NCBI GenBank assembly: GCA_027031025.1
Contig: JALVEJ010000322.1
Coordinates: 1 to 6,336 of the forward strand
DNA length: 6,336 nt
Reading direction: 5' to 3'
Origin: Flavobacteriales bacterium
GTDB lineage: Bacteria > Bacteroidota > Bacteroidia > Flavobacteriales > Flavobacteriaceae
Shown piece after piece: positions 1 to 6,010 of this stretch. The translations under genes and the position numbers were made by a program. Numbering within the stretch: the stretch's first letter is position 1; each line of letters begins with the position of its first letter. The notes under the pieces are model-generated. The model searched no databases, was not told where the DNA came from, and saw only the letters and a program-made list of their open reading frames with translations.

Positions 1-90
1 ATTTGATATACACATATATATTACCCACTTAAATCGATGTTTAGCCAAAAAAATCTGCAAAAAATTTTTCAACAAATCAAAAAAACTTAA

Positions 91-98
91 TATCTTTG
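91..98 (+). promoter_or_regulatory. -7 promoter element of the tRNA-Leu gene
   Basis: The octamer TATCTTTG matches exactly the Bacteroidota primary sigma factor -7 consensus TAnnTTTG. It ends 13 bases before the first base of the tRNA, so transcription would start a few bases upstream of the mature 5' end. No clear TTG/TTTG -33 element lies at the usual distance; that part is only T- and A-rich. Confidence 0.65.
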
Positions 99-111
99 CA
101 ATCTCAATTTT

Positions 112-193
112 GCGGGTGTGGTGAAATTGGTAGACACGCCAGACTTAGGATCTGGTGCCGCAAGGCGTGGGGGTTCGAGTCCCTTCACCCGCA
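112..193 (+). tRNA. tRNA-Leu (anticodon UAG)
   Basis: An 82-nt cloverleaf can be folded by eye. The 7-bp acceptor stem GCGGGTG/CACCCGC (112-118 with 186-192) is followed by discriminator A193. The D arm contains the AATTGGTAGAC-type loop. The anticodon stem CCAGA/TCTGG encloses loop CTTAGGA, giving anticodon TAG at 146-148, which reads CUN leucine codons. A long variable arm (GCC-GCAA-GGC, 157-166) marks a class II tRNA, and with this anticodon it is leucine. The T arm has loop TTCGAGT (174-180). The 3' CCA is not encoded: CTC follows the discriminator, so CCA must be added after transcription, as is usual in this phylum. It stands alone, with its own promoter element and terminator. Confidence 0.98.
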
Positions 194-198
194 CTCTT

Positions 199-238
199 AA
201 AAAACACCGGTATTTTTGCACCGGTGTTTTTTATTTTT
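199..238 (+). terminator. Rho-independent terminator of tRNA-Leu
   Basis: A perfect 13-bp inverted repeat (199-211 with 220-232, core ACACCGGT/ACCGGTGT) encloses an 8-base loop. It begins 6 bases after the tRNA and runs into a T-rich tract at 227-238. The A-run on the left pairs with the T-run on the right, so the hairpin could in principle work in both directions, but only the plus-strand gene abuts it. Confidence 0.93.
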
Positions 239-278
239 CTAAAAGTTTGAAATGATTAATACCGCTAACATATTTATG

Positions 279-300
279 ATAGTTCACCAAATTGAACTAT
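279..300. repeat. 8-bp perfect inverted repeat with 6-base loop
   Basis: ATAGTTCA (279-286) and TGAACTAT (293-300) are perfect reverse complements around the loop CCAAAT. Only a short T-run follows on the plus strand, and the stem has just two G-C pairs, so it is a poor terminator. It could be a weak backup terminator, an operator-like site or a chance palindrome; the sequence does not decide. Confidence 0.4.
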
Positions 301-323
301 TTTCATATAGCATCGGTATAATA

Positions 324-339
324 CCCAAATCCTTTTGGG
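324..339. repeat. Small inverted repeat CCCAAA/TTTGGG
   Basis: CCCAAA (324-329) and TTTGGG (334-339) can form a 6-bp stem with a 4-base loop. It overlaps a second short palindrome, GGTAT-A-ATACC (315-325). No T-tract suitable for termination follows. Function unknown. Confidence 0.35.
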
Positions 340-456
340 CTATTTAATATTTGAAATTGGTATAAATTCCTTAATCCATCTAATCAAAAGCAGTATTATG
401 GCGTGAAGTGGGTGAGAGTCATCAAAGAACAAAGGCAGATGATGAAATACAATAAA

Positions 457-472
457 TCCTCATTTCCTCAAT
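457..472 (+). repeat. 8-bp tandem repeat, two copies (left cluster)
   Basis: TCCTCATT followed by TCCTCAAT, a near-perfect repeat of an 8-bp unit. The same unit recurs in three copies at 566-589. The two clusters lie on either side of the palindromic element at 497-554, which suggests that a simple repeat tract was interrupted or duplicated when that element arrived. That history is inference. Confidence 0.6.
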
Positions 473-496
473 TTATAAGCAGAAATAAACTATGAA

Positions 497-554
497 GCCC
501 GCTTCGGTACAATCCCGTCCCGACTTTCGTCGGGATCGGGATCACTCAGCGACC
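497..554. repeat. GC-rich palindromic intergenic repeat (REP/MITE-like)
   Basis: The core is a strong hairpin: TCCCGAC (518-524) pairs with GTCGGGA (529-535) around loop TTTC. The stem continues with ATCCCG (512-517) pairing with CGGGAT (537-542), leaving only T536 bulged, so 13 base pairs in all. Outside it, CGCT (500-503) and AGCG (548-551) can pair, and the right end reads CTCAGCGACC. From memory, ends of the CGCTTCG.../...CTCAGCGACC kind occur in dispersed palindromic repeats of Bacteroidota genomes; I cannot check this here. The element carries no gene and is too small to move by itself. Its GC content is well above that of its flanks. Confidence 0.65.
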
Positions 555-565
555 TACTTATCAAT

Positions 566-589
566 TCCTCATTTCCTCATTTCCTCAGT
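566..589 (+). repeat. 8-bp tandem repeat, three copies (right cluster)
   Basis: Two exact copies of TCCTCATT and a third, TCCTCAGT, follow one another. The unit matches the left cluster at 457-472. The tract ends a few bases before the putative exporter promoter, so changes in copy number would alter the sequence directly upstream of the -7 element. Confidence 0.6.
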
Positions 590-595
590 TTTTTT

Positions 596-603
596 TATAT
601 TTG
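596..603 (+). promoter_or_regulatory. Candidate -7 element for the LysE-type exporter
   Basis: TATATTTG fits TAnnTTTG exactly and lies 17 bases before the preferred start codon at 621. Transcription would begin near 608-611, giving a very short leader and excluding the upstream ATG at 492. No TTG -33 motif is visible at 17-23 bases upstream, where the tandem repeat lies, so the call is tentative in this AT-rich setting. Confidence 0.4.
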
Positions 604-620
604 TTCTCAATTTTTGCTTA

Positions 621-1307
621 ATGAACCTCTATATTCAAGATTTAATAAAAGCCATTCCGCTGGGAATTTCTTTGAGTTTTCTCATTGGTCCGGTGTTTTT
701 TGTTTTGCTTGAAACTGCGGCAACCAAAGGCGCACGGGCGGCAATTGTTTTGGATTTGGGCGTATTGTTTGCCGATTTGGTTTTTATTGCGGTCGCTTTT
801 TTAGGCAGTTATAAACTTTTGGCGCAATTGACACATCATCCGGCACTATATGCCTTGGGCGGTATGATTATGATGATTTACGGCTTGATAACCATTATTA
901 GAAAACCAAAAGTAGAGACTTTGGAAAACCAAACCGAAATAGAAATACCAAAGAATAATTATCTCGGCTTGTTTGTCAAAGGTTTTTTGTTGAACTTTAT
1001 CAATATCGGTGTTTTGGCATTTTGGTTGGCTATGATTGTTATTTTTTCGCCTAAATTGGAATTAAATCCTTACCGGATTTTTATCTTTTTCGGGGGTATT
1101 TTGTTAGGCTATTTTTTGATGGATTTGGTTAAAATTTTGTTAGCCAAACAATTTAAATCGAAAATGACGCCCAAACGTGTGGTTAAAATTCGCAGGTTGA
1201 TAGGCGTTGTCTTATTAATAGCCGGTATTTATTTGATATATGAAGGTTTTGCCGAAGATAAAAAAATAAGCATTAATCAAACAATTGAGCATTTTAAAGA
1301 CAATTAA
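621..1307 (+). CDS. LysE/RhtB-family translocator (small-molecule exporter)
   Basis: A 228-residue inner-membrane protein of the LysE superfamily, whose members export amino acids or other small metabolites; the substrate here cannot be told. The N-terminal family signature is clear: GISLSFLIGPVFFVLLE (15-31), then KGARAA and LGVLFADLVF (46-55). Six hydrophobic segments fit the usual topology, roughly 8-30, 40-62, 75-93, 119-143, 151-174 and 190-207, with a charged loop at about 94-113. The second signature region reads KGFLLNFINIG (120-130); many relatives have Asn-Pro where this protein has Asn-Ile. The start at 621 gives normal family length and begins right at the first helix. An in-frame ATG at 492 would add 43 residues encoded by the palindromic repeat and the TCCTCATT tract, so it is rejected. 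The gene is monocistronic and converges on rseP 124 bases downstream. Confidence 0.88.
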   Translation: MNLYIQDLIKAIPLGISLSFLIGPVFFVLLETAATKGARAAIVLDLGVLFADLVFIAVAFLGSYKLLAQLTHHPALYALGGMIMMIYGLITIIRKPKVETLENQTEIEIPKNNYLGLFVKGFLLNFINIGVLAFWLAMIVIFSPKLELNPYRIFIFFGGILLGYFLMDLVKILLAKQFKSKMTPKRVVKIRRLIGVVLLIAGIYLIYEGFAEDKKISINQTIEHFKDN

Positions 1308-1431
1308 TTTTGTCACACAAAACTTATATTTTCATGCTAATTGTCTGAAAATCAACTTATAAATTATAGAACGAATACTTACCATTCAAAAAAAGCGGTT
1401 CTCAACACTCAGAATAGTTCACACCTCTGCC

Positions 1432-2778
1432 CTATTTAAAAAAATGCTTAATAATATCGTTACCGTTTACCAGCAAGACCAAGGCCAATAGTAAAACAAA
1501 TCCGGCTATTTGAGCATATTCCAAAAACTTTTCATTAGGTTTGCGACCGGTTATCATTTCATAAATGGTAAACAAAGCATGGCCGCCGTCAAGTGCCGGA
1601 ATGGGTAAAACGTTCAACACCGCCAACATAATAGACAAAAATGCCGTAATAGTCCAAAATCTTCCCCAATCCCAAGTGTCCGGGAAAATTTTGGCAATGG
1701 TTATAAAACCGCCAACACCTTTATAGGCACCGGTTTTCGGATTAAAAATCATTTTTAACTGGTCAATATAGCTCAAAAAGGTTTCTTTAGTGCGTTTTAG
1801 TCCGGCCGGAATAGATTGCAGAAAACTATATTTTTTATTGACCACTTTGACATAACCACGCTTTTCCCATTCTTTTAAATCGCCGTTGAGCTGCACGCCT
1901 ATTTTGCCATTTTCATCAATCTTTAAATCCACTTCAACCGGTTGTCCGTCACGTAAAACGGTAGCTTTGACGGTTCCGCCTTTATGCGCTTCAATTAGTG
2001 GTTTAACCTCATCAAAATAGTCTGTTTGTTGTCCGTTAACCGCTATAATTTGGTCGCCTTTTTGTAATTTACCTTTATTGGCTTCCGAAGCTACTTGTTC
2101 TACAATAAACGGAAAACGAATCATGGTTAAACCTTTTTTCTTCGGATCTTTTTCATCAACTAATTTTTCGATAAAATTAACCGGAAAATTGATGGTTTTT
2201 ATGTCACCCTTACGTTCTATTTCTACGGTTTTGGCAGTGATTATTTTAGCGTCTACCGTGTTGGCATACTTAACAGGCTCATTGTTGATTTTCAATATTT
2301 TATCGCCGGTTTTCAAACCGGTTTCTTTAAGGGCGGGATGCAAAATTTCCAATCCGCCTTTGACAGACTCCATGGGCACCAATTGTTCGCCGTAAGTATA
2401 AGCCAAACCAATATAAATTGCGATAGCCAACAGCACATTGACAATCACACCGGCAAGCATAATAATCAAGCGTTGCCAAGCCGGTTTACTACGAAATTCC
2501 CACGGCTGCGGCTCTTGATTGAGAAACTCTTTATCCATACTTTCATCAATCATACCGGCTATTTTGACATACCCGCCAAGGGGCAACCAACCTATGCCAT
2601 ATTCCGTTTCACCGATTTTTTTCTTAAACAAAGAAAAGCCGGGGTTAAAAAACAAATAAAACTTTTCAACTTTAGTGCCGAAATATTTAGCAGCCAAAAA
2701 ATGTCCCAATTCGTGTAAGACAACTAAGATACTTAAACTTAAAAGTAACTGAAATATAATGATTAAGGTTGTATTCAT
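1432..2778 (-). CDS. rseP: RseP-type site-2 intramembrane zinc metalloprotease
   Basis: A 448-residue M50B-family protease of the inner membrane. In characterised relatives it cleaves membrane-embedded substrates such as anti-sigma factors after a first cut by another protease, and it also removes signal-peptide remnants. The zinc motif HELGH (22-26) lies in the first membrane segment. The conserved GGYVKIAGM (68-76) follows. A second membrane segment spans about 104-126. Two PDZ-like domains lie at about 135-200 and 222-290, the second with the typical KGDQIIAVNG. The third zinc ligand is in NVLPIPALDGGH (389-400, Asp397), within a membrane segment at about 374-396. A last hydrophobic segment spans 421-437. 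All catalytic residues are present and the length is normal for the family. It is transcribed from its own promoter, divergent from the sensor kinase and convergent with the exporter. Its substrate in this organism is not shown by the window. Confidence 0.95.
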   Translation of the reverse strand: MNTTLIIIFQLLLSLSILVVLHELGHFLAAKYFGTKVEKFYLFFNPGFSLFKKKIGETEYGIGWLPLGGYVKIAGMIDESMDKEFLNQEPQPWEFRSKPAWQRLIIMLAGVIVNVLLAIAIYIGLAYTYGEQLVPMESVKGGLEILHPALKETGLKTGDKILKINNEPVKYANTVDAKIITAKTVEIERKGDIKTINFPVNFIEKLVDEKDPKKKGLTMIRFPFIVEQVASEANKGKLQKGDQIIAVNGQQTDYFDEVKPLIEAHKGGTVKATVLRDGQPVEVDLKIDENGKIGVQLNGDLKEWEKRGYVKVVNKKYSFLQSIPAGLKRTKETFLSYIDQLKMIFNPKTGAYKGVGGFITIAKIFPDTWDWGRFWTITAFLSIMLAVLNVLPIPALDGGHALFTIYEMITGRKPNEKFLEYAQIAGFVLLLALVLLVNGNDIIKHFFK

Positions 2779-2803
2779 ATCTTAACTAAAAATTTATTGT
2801 AGG

Positions 2804-2838
2804 CAAAAATAAACTATTTTAACATAATAAATGACAAA
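2804..2838 (-). promoter_or_regulatory. Promoter of rseP
   Basis: Read on the minus strand, TATTTTTG (2811 down to 2804) matches the -7 consensus TAnnTTTG. A TTTG (2838 down to 2835) lies 23 bases further upstream, at the long end of the 17-23 base spacing described for Flavobacterium promoters. The expected transcription start near 2797-2799 would give a leader of about 20 bases before the ATG at 2778. No Shine-Dalgarno site is visible, which is normal in this phylum. Confidence 0.6.
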
Positions 2839-2942
2839 GAAATGTTAATTCCTAAAAAACGCTTAAACTTTGTTGTTTTGTGTAATTAATAAATATAAAT
2901 TCGGAGGATTAAATAATCATAACAATTATCTTTTTTAACATC

Positions 2943-2998
2943 ATTTCACTCCTACGGGGTTCATAAATTTGGATAACCCCATGTTCGTTCGGGTGAGA
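2943..2998. repeat. Imperfect palindromic intergenic element
   Basis: GGGGTT (2956-2961) and AACCCC (2975-2980) form the centre around a 13-base AT-rich loop. TCAC (2946-2949) and GTGA (2993-2996) pair further out, with unpaired bases between. The local GC content is clearly above that of the flanks. The CACTCCTACGGGGTT wording resembles, from memory, small dispersed repeats of Bacteroidota intergenic DNA; this is unverified. There is no T-tract, so it is unlikely to be a terminator. Confidence 0.45.
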
Positions 2999-3033
2999 TT
3001 ATTACATTAAAACAATGATAAATTGAATGAAAC

Positions 3034-3086
3034 TTGAGTTTTAATCAACCAAAACCGACATTCGTTAAATGGCTATTGAGTTTTAA
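3034..3086 (+). repeat. 11-bp direct repeat pair upstream of the sensor kinase
   Basis: TTGAGTTTTAA occurs exactly at 3034-3044 and 3076-3086, start to start 42 bases, close to four helical turns. The pair lies about 90-140 bases before the kinase start. Such spacing would place two bound proteins on one face of the helix, so it could be an activator or autoregulatory site. In AT-rich DNA chance is also possible. Confidence 0.35.
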
Positions 3087-3138
3087 ACAATTTTCTTGTT
3101 CTTTTGTTAAAAATTTTCGGCTAACATCTAAAATAATC

Positions 3139-3164
3139 TATGTAAAATCAAAATATTATGTAAA
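3139..3164 (+). repeat. 8-bp direct repeat pair next to the kinase start
   Basis: TATGTAAA occurs at 3139-3146 and 3157-3164, 18 bases apart start to start and 8 bases before the ATG. It would lie in the leader or at the promoter of the kinase-regulator operon. The motif is short and AT-rich, so significance is uncertain. Confidence 0.25.
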
Positions 3165-3172
3165 TTACCCCG

Positions 3173-6010
3173 ATGAAAAAATTCTTTGTTGTTTTTGTTT
3201 ACTTTATAGCTCTGAACCTCTTGGCTCAGGGCTATAAGCATTTTACCATAGAACAAGGCTTGCCAAGCAACAGGGTTTATAAGATTTTGCAAGATTACGA
3301 TGGTTTTATTTGGATAGCCACCGATAAAGGTTTGGCAAAATTTGACGGCGACTCGTTTAAAAATTTTACCATTGCCAACGGCTTACCCAGCAATGATATT
3401 TGGCAGATTCTTATCACCCGCGACAATAAAATTTGGTTTTTTACACGCTCTGACAGAATAGGCTATATTCAAAACGATTCGGTTTATGCTTTTCCGGCTG
3501 AAAAAGGCGAATTTCTCTATCCAACACAAATCAATACTGATTTAAACAAGATATATTTTAAAAGTTACAGCCAAAATTATCATTTAAAAAATCAAAAATG
3601 GCAAGTGTTTCCTTTTACAAAAAGTGAACAATTTTCATATCCGCCTCTTAAACTTATCAATCGTAAAAACCGGTATTTATACTTTCAGTTTACAGAAAAC
3701 AAAAAAACAAGCCGGCAAATTCATCTTATGGATAGTCTTCTGCATACTTTAAGTTCCATACATTTTCCTTATGACAGAATATATGTCAAAGGACAAATAA
3801 ATGACAGTTTGGTTGCCGTTTCCTCAGAACAAGGCATTCACTTTATCAATCTTCACAACTCAAAAGCTTATCATATCATCAAACCGGATGTTTTTAAGAA
3901 AAATATCTACATCAGAGCATTAGCCACCGACCAAAACATACAAATTTCAACTAAAAATTTCTGGGCTAGTTTAGATGCCAATTATCATTTAAAAAACGAA
4001 AAAGTTTTTCCTGAAAAATTTCATCTGTCTACAGTATTCAAAGATCGTCAAGGTAATTTTTGGGGAACTACTTATGCCAAAGGCGTCTATTTTTTTCCTA
4101 AAAACGCATTAAGTAGTCGAAATTTGCTTCCGAATGAGCCGGTGCAGTTTTTAAAAGTTTTTAAAGACCAATTATTTGCCGGAATTTTAAACAAAGGTAT
4201 TTACAAATTAAATCCTAAAACCGGAAAATTTGATGTTTTTTATAAAATAAATGATTACCTCTTTGATTTTCTCTATGAAAACGATCAAAATTTCGGCATC
4301 ATGGCAAACACGTCCACTTTTATCAAAAAAAATGGTAAGATGATTGAATATGAACGTGTTGGAAAAGGTTTGTTATATCTTAACAAAGATTTATATGCCA
4401 TTAGAGAACGTGGGCAAATAACCGTTTTTAATCGTGATTTGGAACTCATCAAAACTTATCCTATTGAAGGAAGCAATGATTTTATTACCTATAACAATCA
4501 CTTGGTTTGCGGCACGCCGGTCGGACTATTTAAGATTGTTAATGACTCAATCAAACGCATACATTTTGAACCCAACCACACCGCCATACCGGTTTTATCG
4601 CTAAACAAAATAGACAACAAATTGATAATAGGGACAGACGGACTAGGCGTTTATGTCTTGGACGAACATCAAAAATCACAATTCCTAAAAGAAACCAAAG
4701 GACTTATCGTCAACCATATATTTGTAAAGGATAGCAAACTGTGGTTGGCGACCCAAAAAGGCGTTTTCAATTATCTTTTAAAGGACGGTCAACTACAACT
4801 AAACAGAATCATGCGCAAAACCGATGGCTTGATTTCCGATCATGTCAACCATGCGGTTATATTTAACAACAAACTTTTTACCTCAAATTATAGCGGCGTC
4901 ACTTCTGTCAACCGAAATGATATTCAAAATTTACCGGTGCAAAAAATCTATTTTAAATCCGTTAGCTATAACGGACAAAATATGGACCAAAATAACCATG
5001 TACCCTACCGGAAAAACAACAATTTACTCTTTAACTTCGGTTTGATAGATTTTACCGGACAAGAACACAACCGGTATTTTTACCAATTGTTACCCGTGCA
5101 AAATAATTGGTTGGAAATTGATTCAAAAAACATCAATTTTAACAATTTAAAACCCAACGATTACACCTTCAAAGTAAAAGTAGTCAACCCTTACCGGCAA
5201 GCTTTTAGCAAGTCGTTTAGTTTTAGCATTACTCCGTTGTGGTGGCAAACCGGATGGGCGCACGCACTTATGGTTATTGCCATTCTTTTTACATTTTTTA
5301 CGCTGGCATACTGGATGCGACGTAAAGAACTCCGAAAACAAAGAGCCAAATTATTGGCGCAAAAACAAATGGCAGAATTTGAATTGCATGCCCTGAGAAG
5401 TCAAATGAATCCTCATTTTGTGTTTAATTCGTTAAACGCCATTCAATATTATATCAACGACGAAAATTATGATAAATCGGAAACCTATTTGGTTAAGTTT
5501 TCAAGATTAATCAGAATGATTTTTGAGTTTTCACGTAAAAAATCCATTGCATTAAAACAAGAGATTGACTTGTTAAAATCTTATCTCAATCTAGAAAAGA
5601 TGCGTTTTGGAGAACGTTTTAACTATTGCATAAATATTGATAAAAAACTCAATATCGACCAAACCGAAATTCCGACTTTATTACTGCAACCTATTGTTGA
5701 AAATGCGGTTAATCACGGTATTTTTCACAAAAAAGGTAAAGGCACCATTTGCTTGGATTTTAAATTTATAGATAATAAAACATACGAAATTCAAATCAAG
5801 GACGATGGCGTCGGGCTGGAAAAATCTGCCGAAATCAATAAACGTTCGCTCAAAAAACACCAATCCCGTTCCACCCAAATATTAAAAGACCGCATCAAAT
5901 TGCTTAATATGTCCGGCAAATGGCATATTGATTACGAAATAATTGATTCAACTCAAAACAAACAAACACCTTACAATACCATTGTTAAACTTAAAATCAC
6001 GAAACTATGA
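3173..6010 (+). CDS. Sensor histidine kinase with periplasmic propeller and Y_Y_Y domain (LytS-type core)
   Basis: A 945-residue membrane sensor kinase. Residues 1-20 form a signal peptide (MKK, hydrophobic core, ending LLAQG). Two-component-propeller repeats follow; the first (24-59) is canonical, with GLPSNRVYKILQD, GFIWIATDKGLAKFDG. The second starts at 65 (FTIANGLPSNDIWQI). Weaker blades lie at about 288-308, 328-347, 437-455, 476-497, 510-535 and 552-580. A Y_Y_Y domain spans about 588-688. One membrane helix lies at about 696-714, then a basic coiled segment (716-742). The kinase core is of the His_kinase/LytS type: QMNPHFVFNSLNAIQYY carries phospho-acceptor His748, the N box is PIVENAVNHG (Asn844), the G1 box DDGVGL (877-882), and HQSRSTQILKDRIKLLN (896-912) is the usual end of this ATPase fold. 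There is no receiver or DNA-binding domain, unlike Bacteroides hybrid regulators. The start at 3173 is set by the signal peptide. The ligand is unknown; periplasmic sensing is inferred from topology. Its stop overlaps the next gene's start (ATGA), indicating an operon. Confidence 0.95.
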   Translation: MKKFFVVFVYFIALNLLAQGYKHFTIEQGLPSNRVYKILQDYDGFIWIATDKGLAKFDGDSFKNFTIANGLPSNDIWQILITRDNKIWFFTRSDRIGYIQNDSVYAFPAEKGEFLYPTQINTDLNKIYFKSYSQNYHLKNQKWQVFPFTKSEQFSYPPLKLINRKNRYLYFQFTENKKTSRQIHLMDSLLHTLSSIHFPYDRIYVKGQINDSLVAVSSEQGIHFINLHNSKAYHIIKPDVFKKNIYIRALATDQNIQISTKNFWASLDANYHLKNEKVFPEKFHLSTVFKDRQGNFWGTTYAKGVYFFPKNALSSRNLLPNEPVQFLKVFKDQLFAGILNKGIYKLNPKTGKFDVFYKINDYLFDFLYENDQNFGIMANTSTFIKKNGKMIEYERVGKGLLYLNKDLYAIRERGQITVFNRDLELIKTYPIEGSNDFITYNNHLVCGTPVGLFKIVNDSIKRIHFEPNHTAIPVLSLNKIDNKLIIGTDGLGVYVLDEHQKSQFLKETKGLIVNHIFVKDSKLWLATQKGVFNYLLKDGQLQLNRIMRKTDGLISDHVNHAVIFNNKLFTSNYSGVTSVNRNDIQNLPVQKIYFKSVSYNGQNMDQNNHVPYRKNNNLLFNFGLIDFTGQEHNRYFYQLLPVQNNWLEIDSKNINFNNLKPNDYTFKVKVVNPYRQAFSKSFSFSITPLWWQTGWAHALMVIAILFTFFTLAYWMRRKELRKQRAKLLAQKQMAEFELHALRSQMNPHFVFNSLNAIQYYINDENYDKSETYLVKFSRLIRMIFEFSRKKSIALKQEIDLLKSYLNLEKMRFGERFNYCINIDKKLNIDQTEIPTLLLQPIVENAVNHGIFHKKGKGTICLDFKFIDNKTYEIQIKDDGVGLEKSAEINKRSLKKHQSRSTQILKDRIKLLNMSGKWHIDYEIIDSTQNKQTPYNTIVKLKITKL

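Larger units (their letters stand above)
239..595. other. Gene-poor intergenic stretch with small palindromes and repeats
   Basis: No convincing gene lies between the tRNA terminator and the exporter promoter. The first half holds two small perfect inverted repeats (279-300 and 324-339). The second half holds two clusters of an 8-bp tandem repeat (457-472 and 566-589) on either side of a GC-rich palindromic element (497-554). The composition of the palindrome differs sharply from the AT-rich surroundings. An open reading frame that begins with ATG at 492 runs through the palindrome into the exporter gene, but its product there is translated repeat sequence. The stretch looks like an accumulation site for intergenic repeats. 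Confidence 0.6.
2839..3172. other. Divergent intergenic region between rseP and the sensor kinase
   Basis: No convincing gene lies here. The stretch is very AT-rich except for an imperfect palindrome at 2943-2998. Two pairs of short direct repeats lie closer to the kinase: an 11-bp pair at 3034-3044 and 3076-3086, and an 8-bp pair at 3139-3146 and 3157-3164. An exact TAnnTTTG element for the kinase was not found; the closest is TAAACTTTG near 2864-2872, with one base too many. The kinase promoter therefore remains unassigned and may use another sigma factor or an activator. Confidence 0.55.

Noticed and set aside
403..494. Short GTG-started frame of about 30 codons before the palindromic repeat
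   Set aside because: No recognisable family, runs through the TCCTCATT tract and has no supporting promoter or ribosome binding site; most likely chance.
1308..1352. AT-rich inverted repeats (TTTTGT/ACAAAA at 1308-1322 and ATTTTCA/TGAAAAT at 1328-1352) as a shared terminator between the convergent genes
   Set aside because: Stems have only one G-C pair each and no T-tract follows in either direction; too weak to call a terminator.
2078..2718. Two overlapping plus-strand open frames inside the minus-strand protease gene
   Set aside because: They lie antisense to a complete, well-conserved RseP frame and their products show no family features.
2902..2910. GGAGG Shine-Dalgarno-like sequence in the divergent intergenic region
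   Set aside because: No start codon with an open frame follows at a usable distance, and this phylum rarely uses Shine-Dalgarno sites.
3034..3237. 67-codon plus-strand frame overlapping the start of the kinase gene
   Set aside because: Begins with TTG inside the direct repeat, overlaps the kinase signal peptide in another frame, and its product has no recognisable feature.
5147..5878. Minus-strand frames inside the kinase gene
   Set aside because: Shadows of the strongly supported kinase frame, with no independent support.
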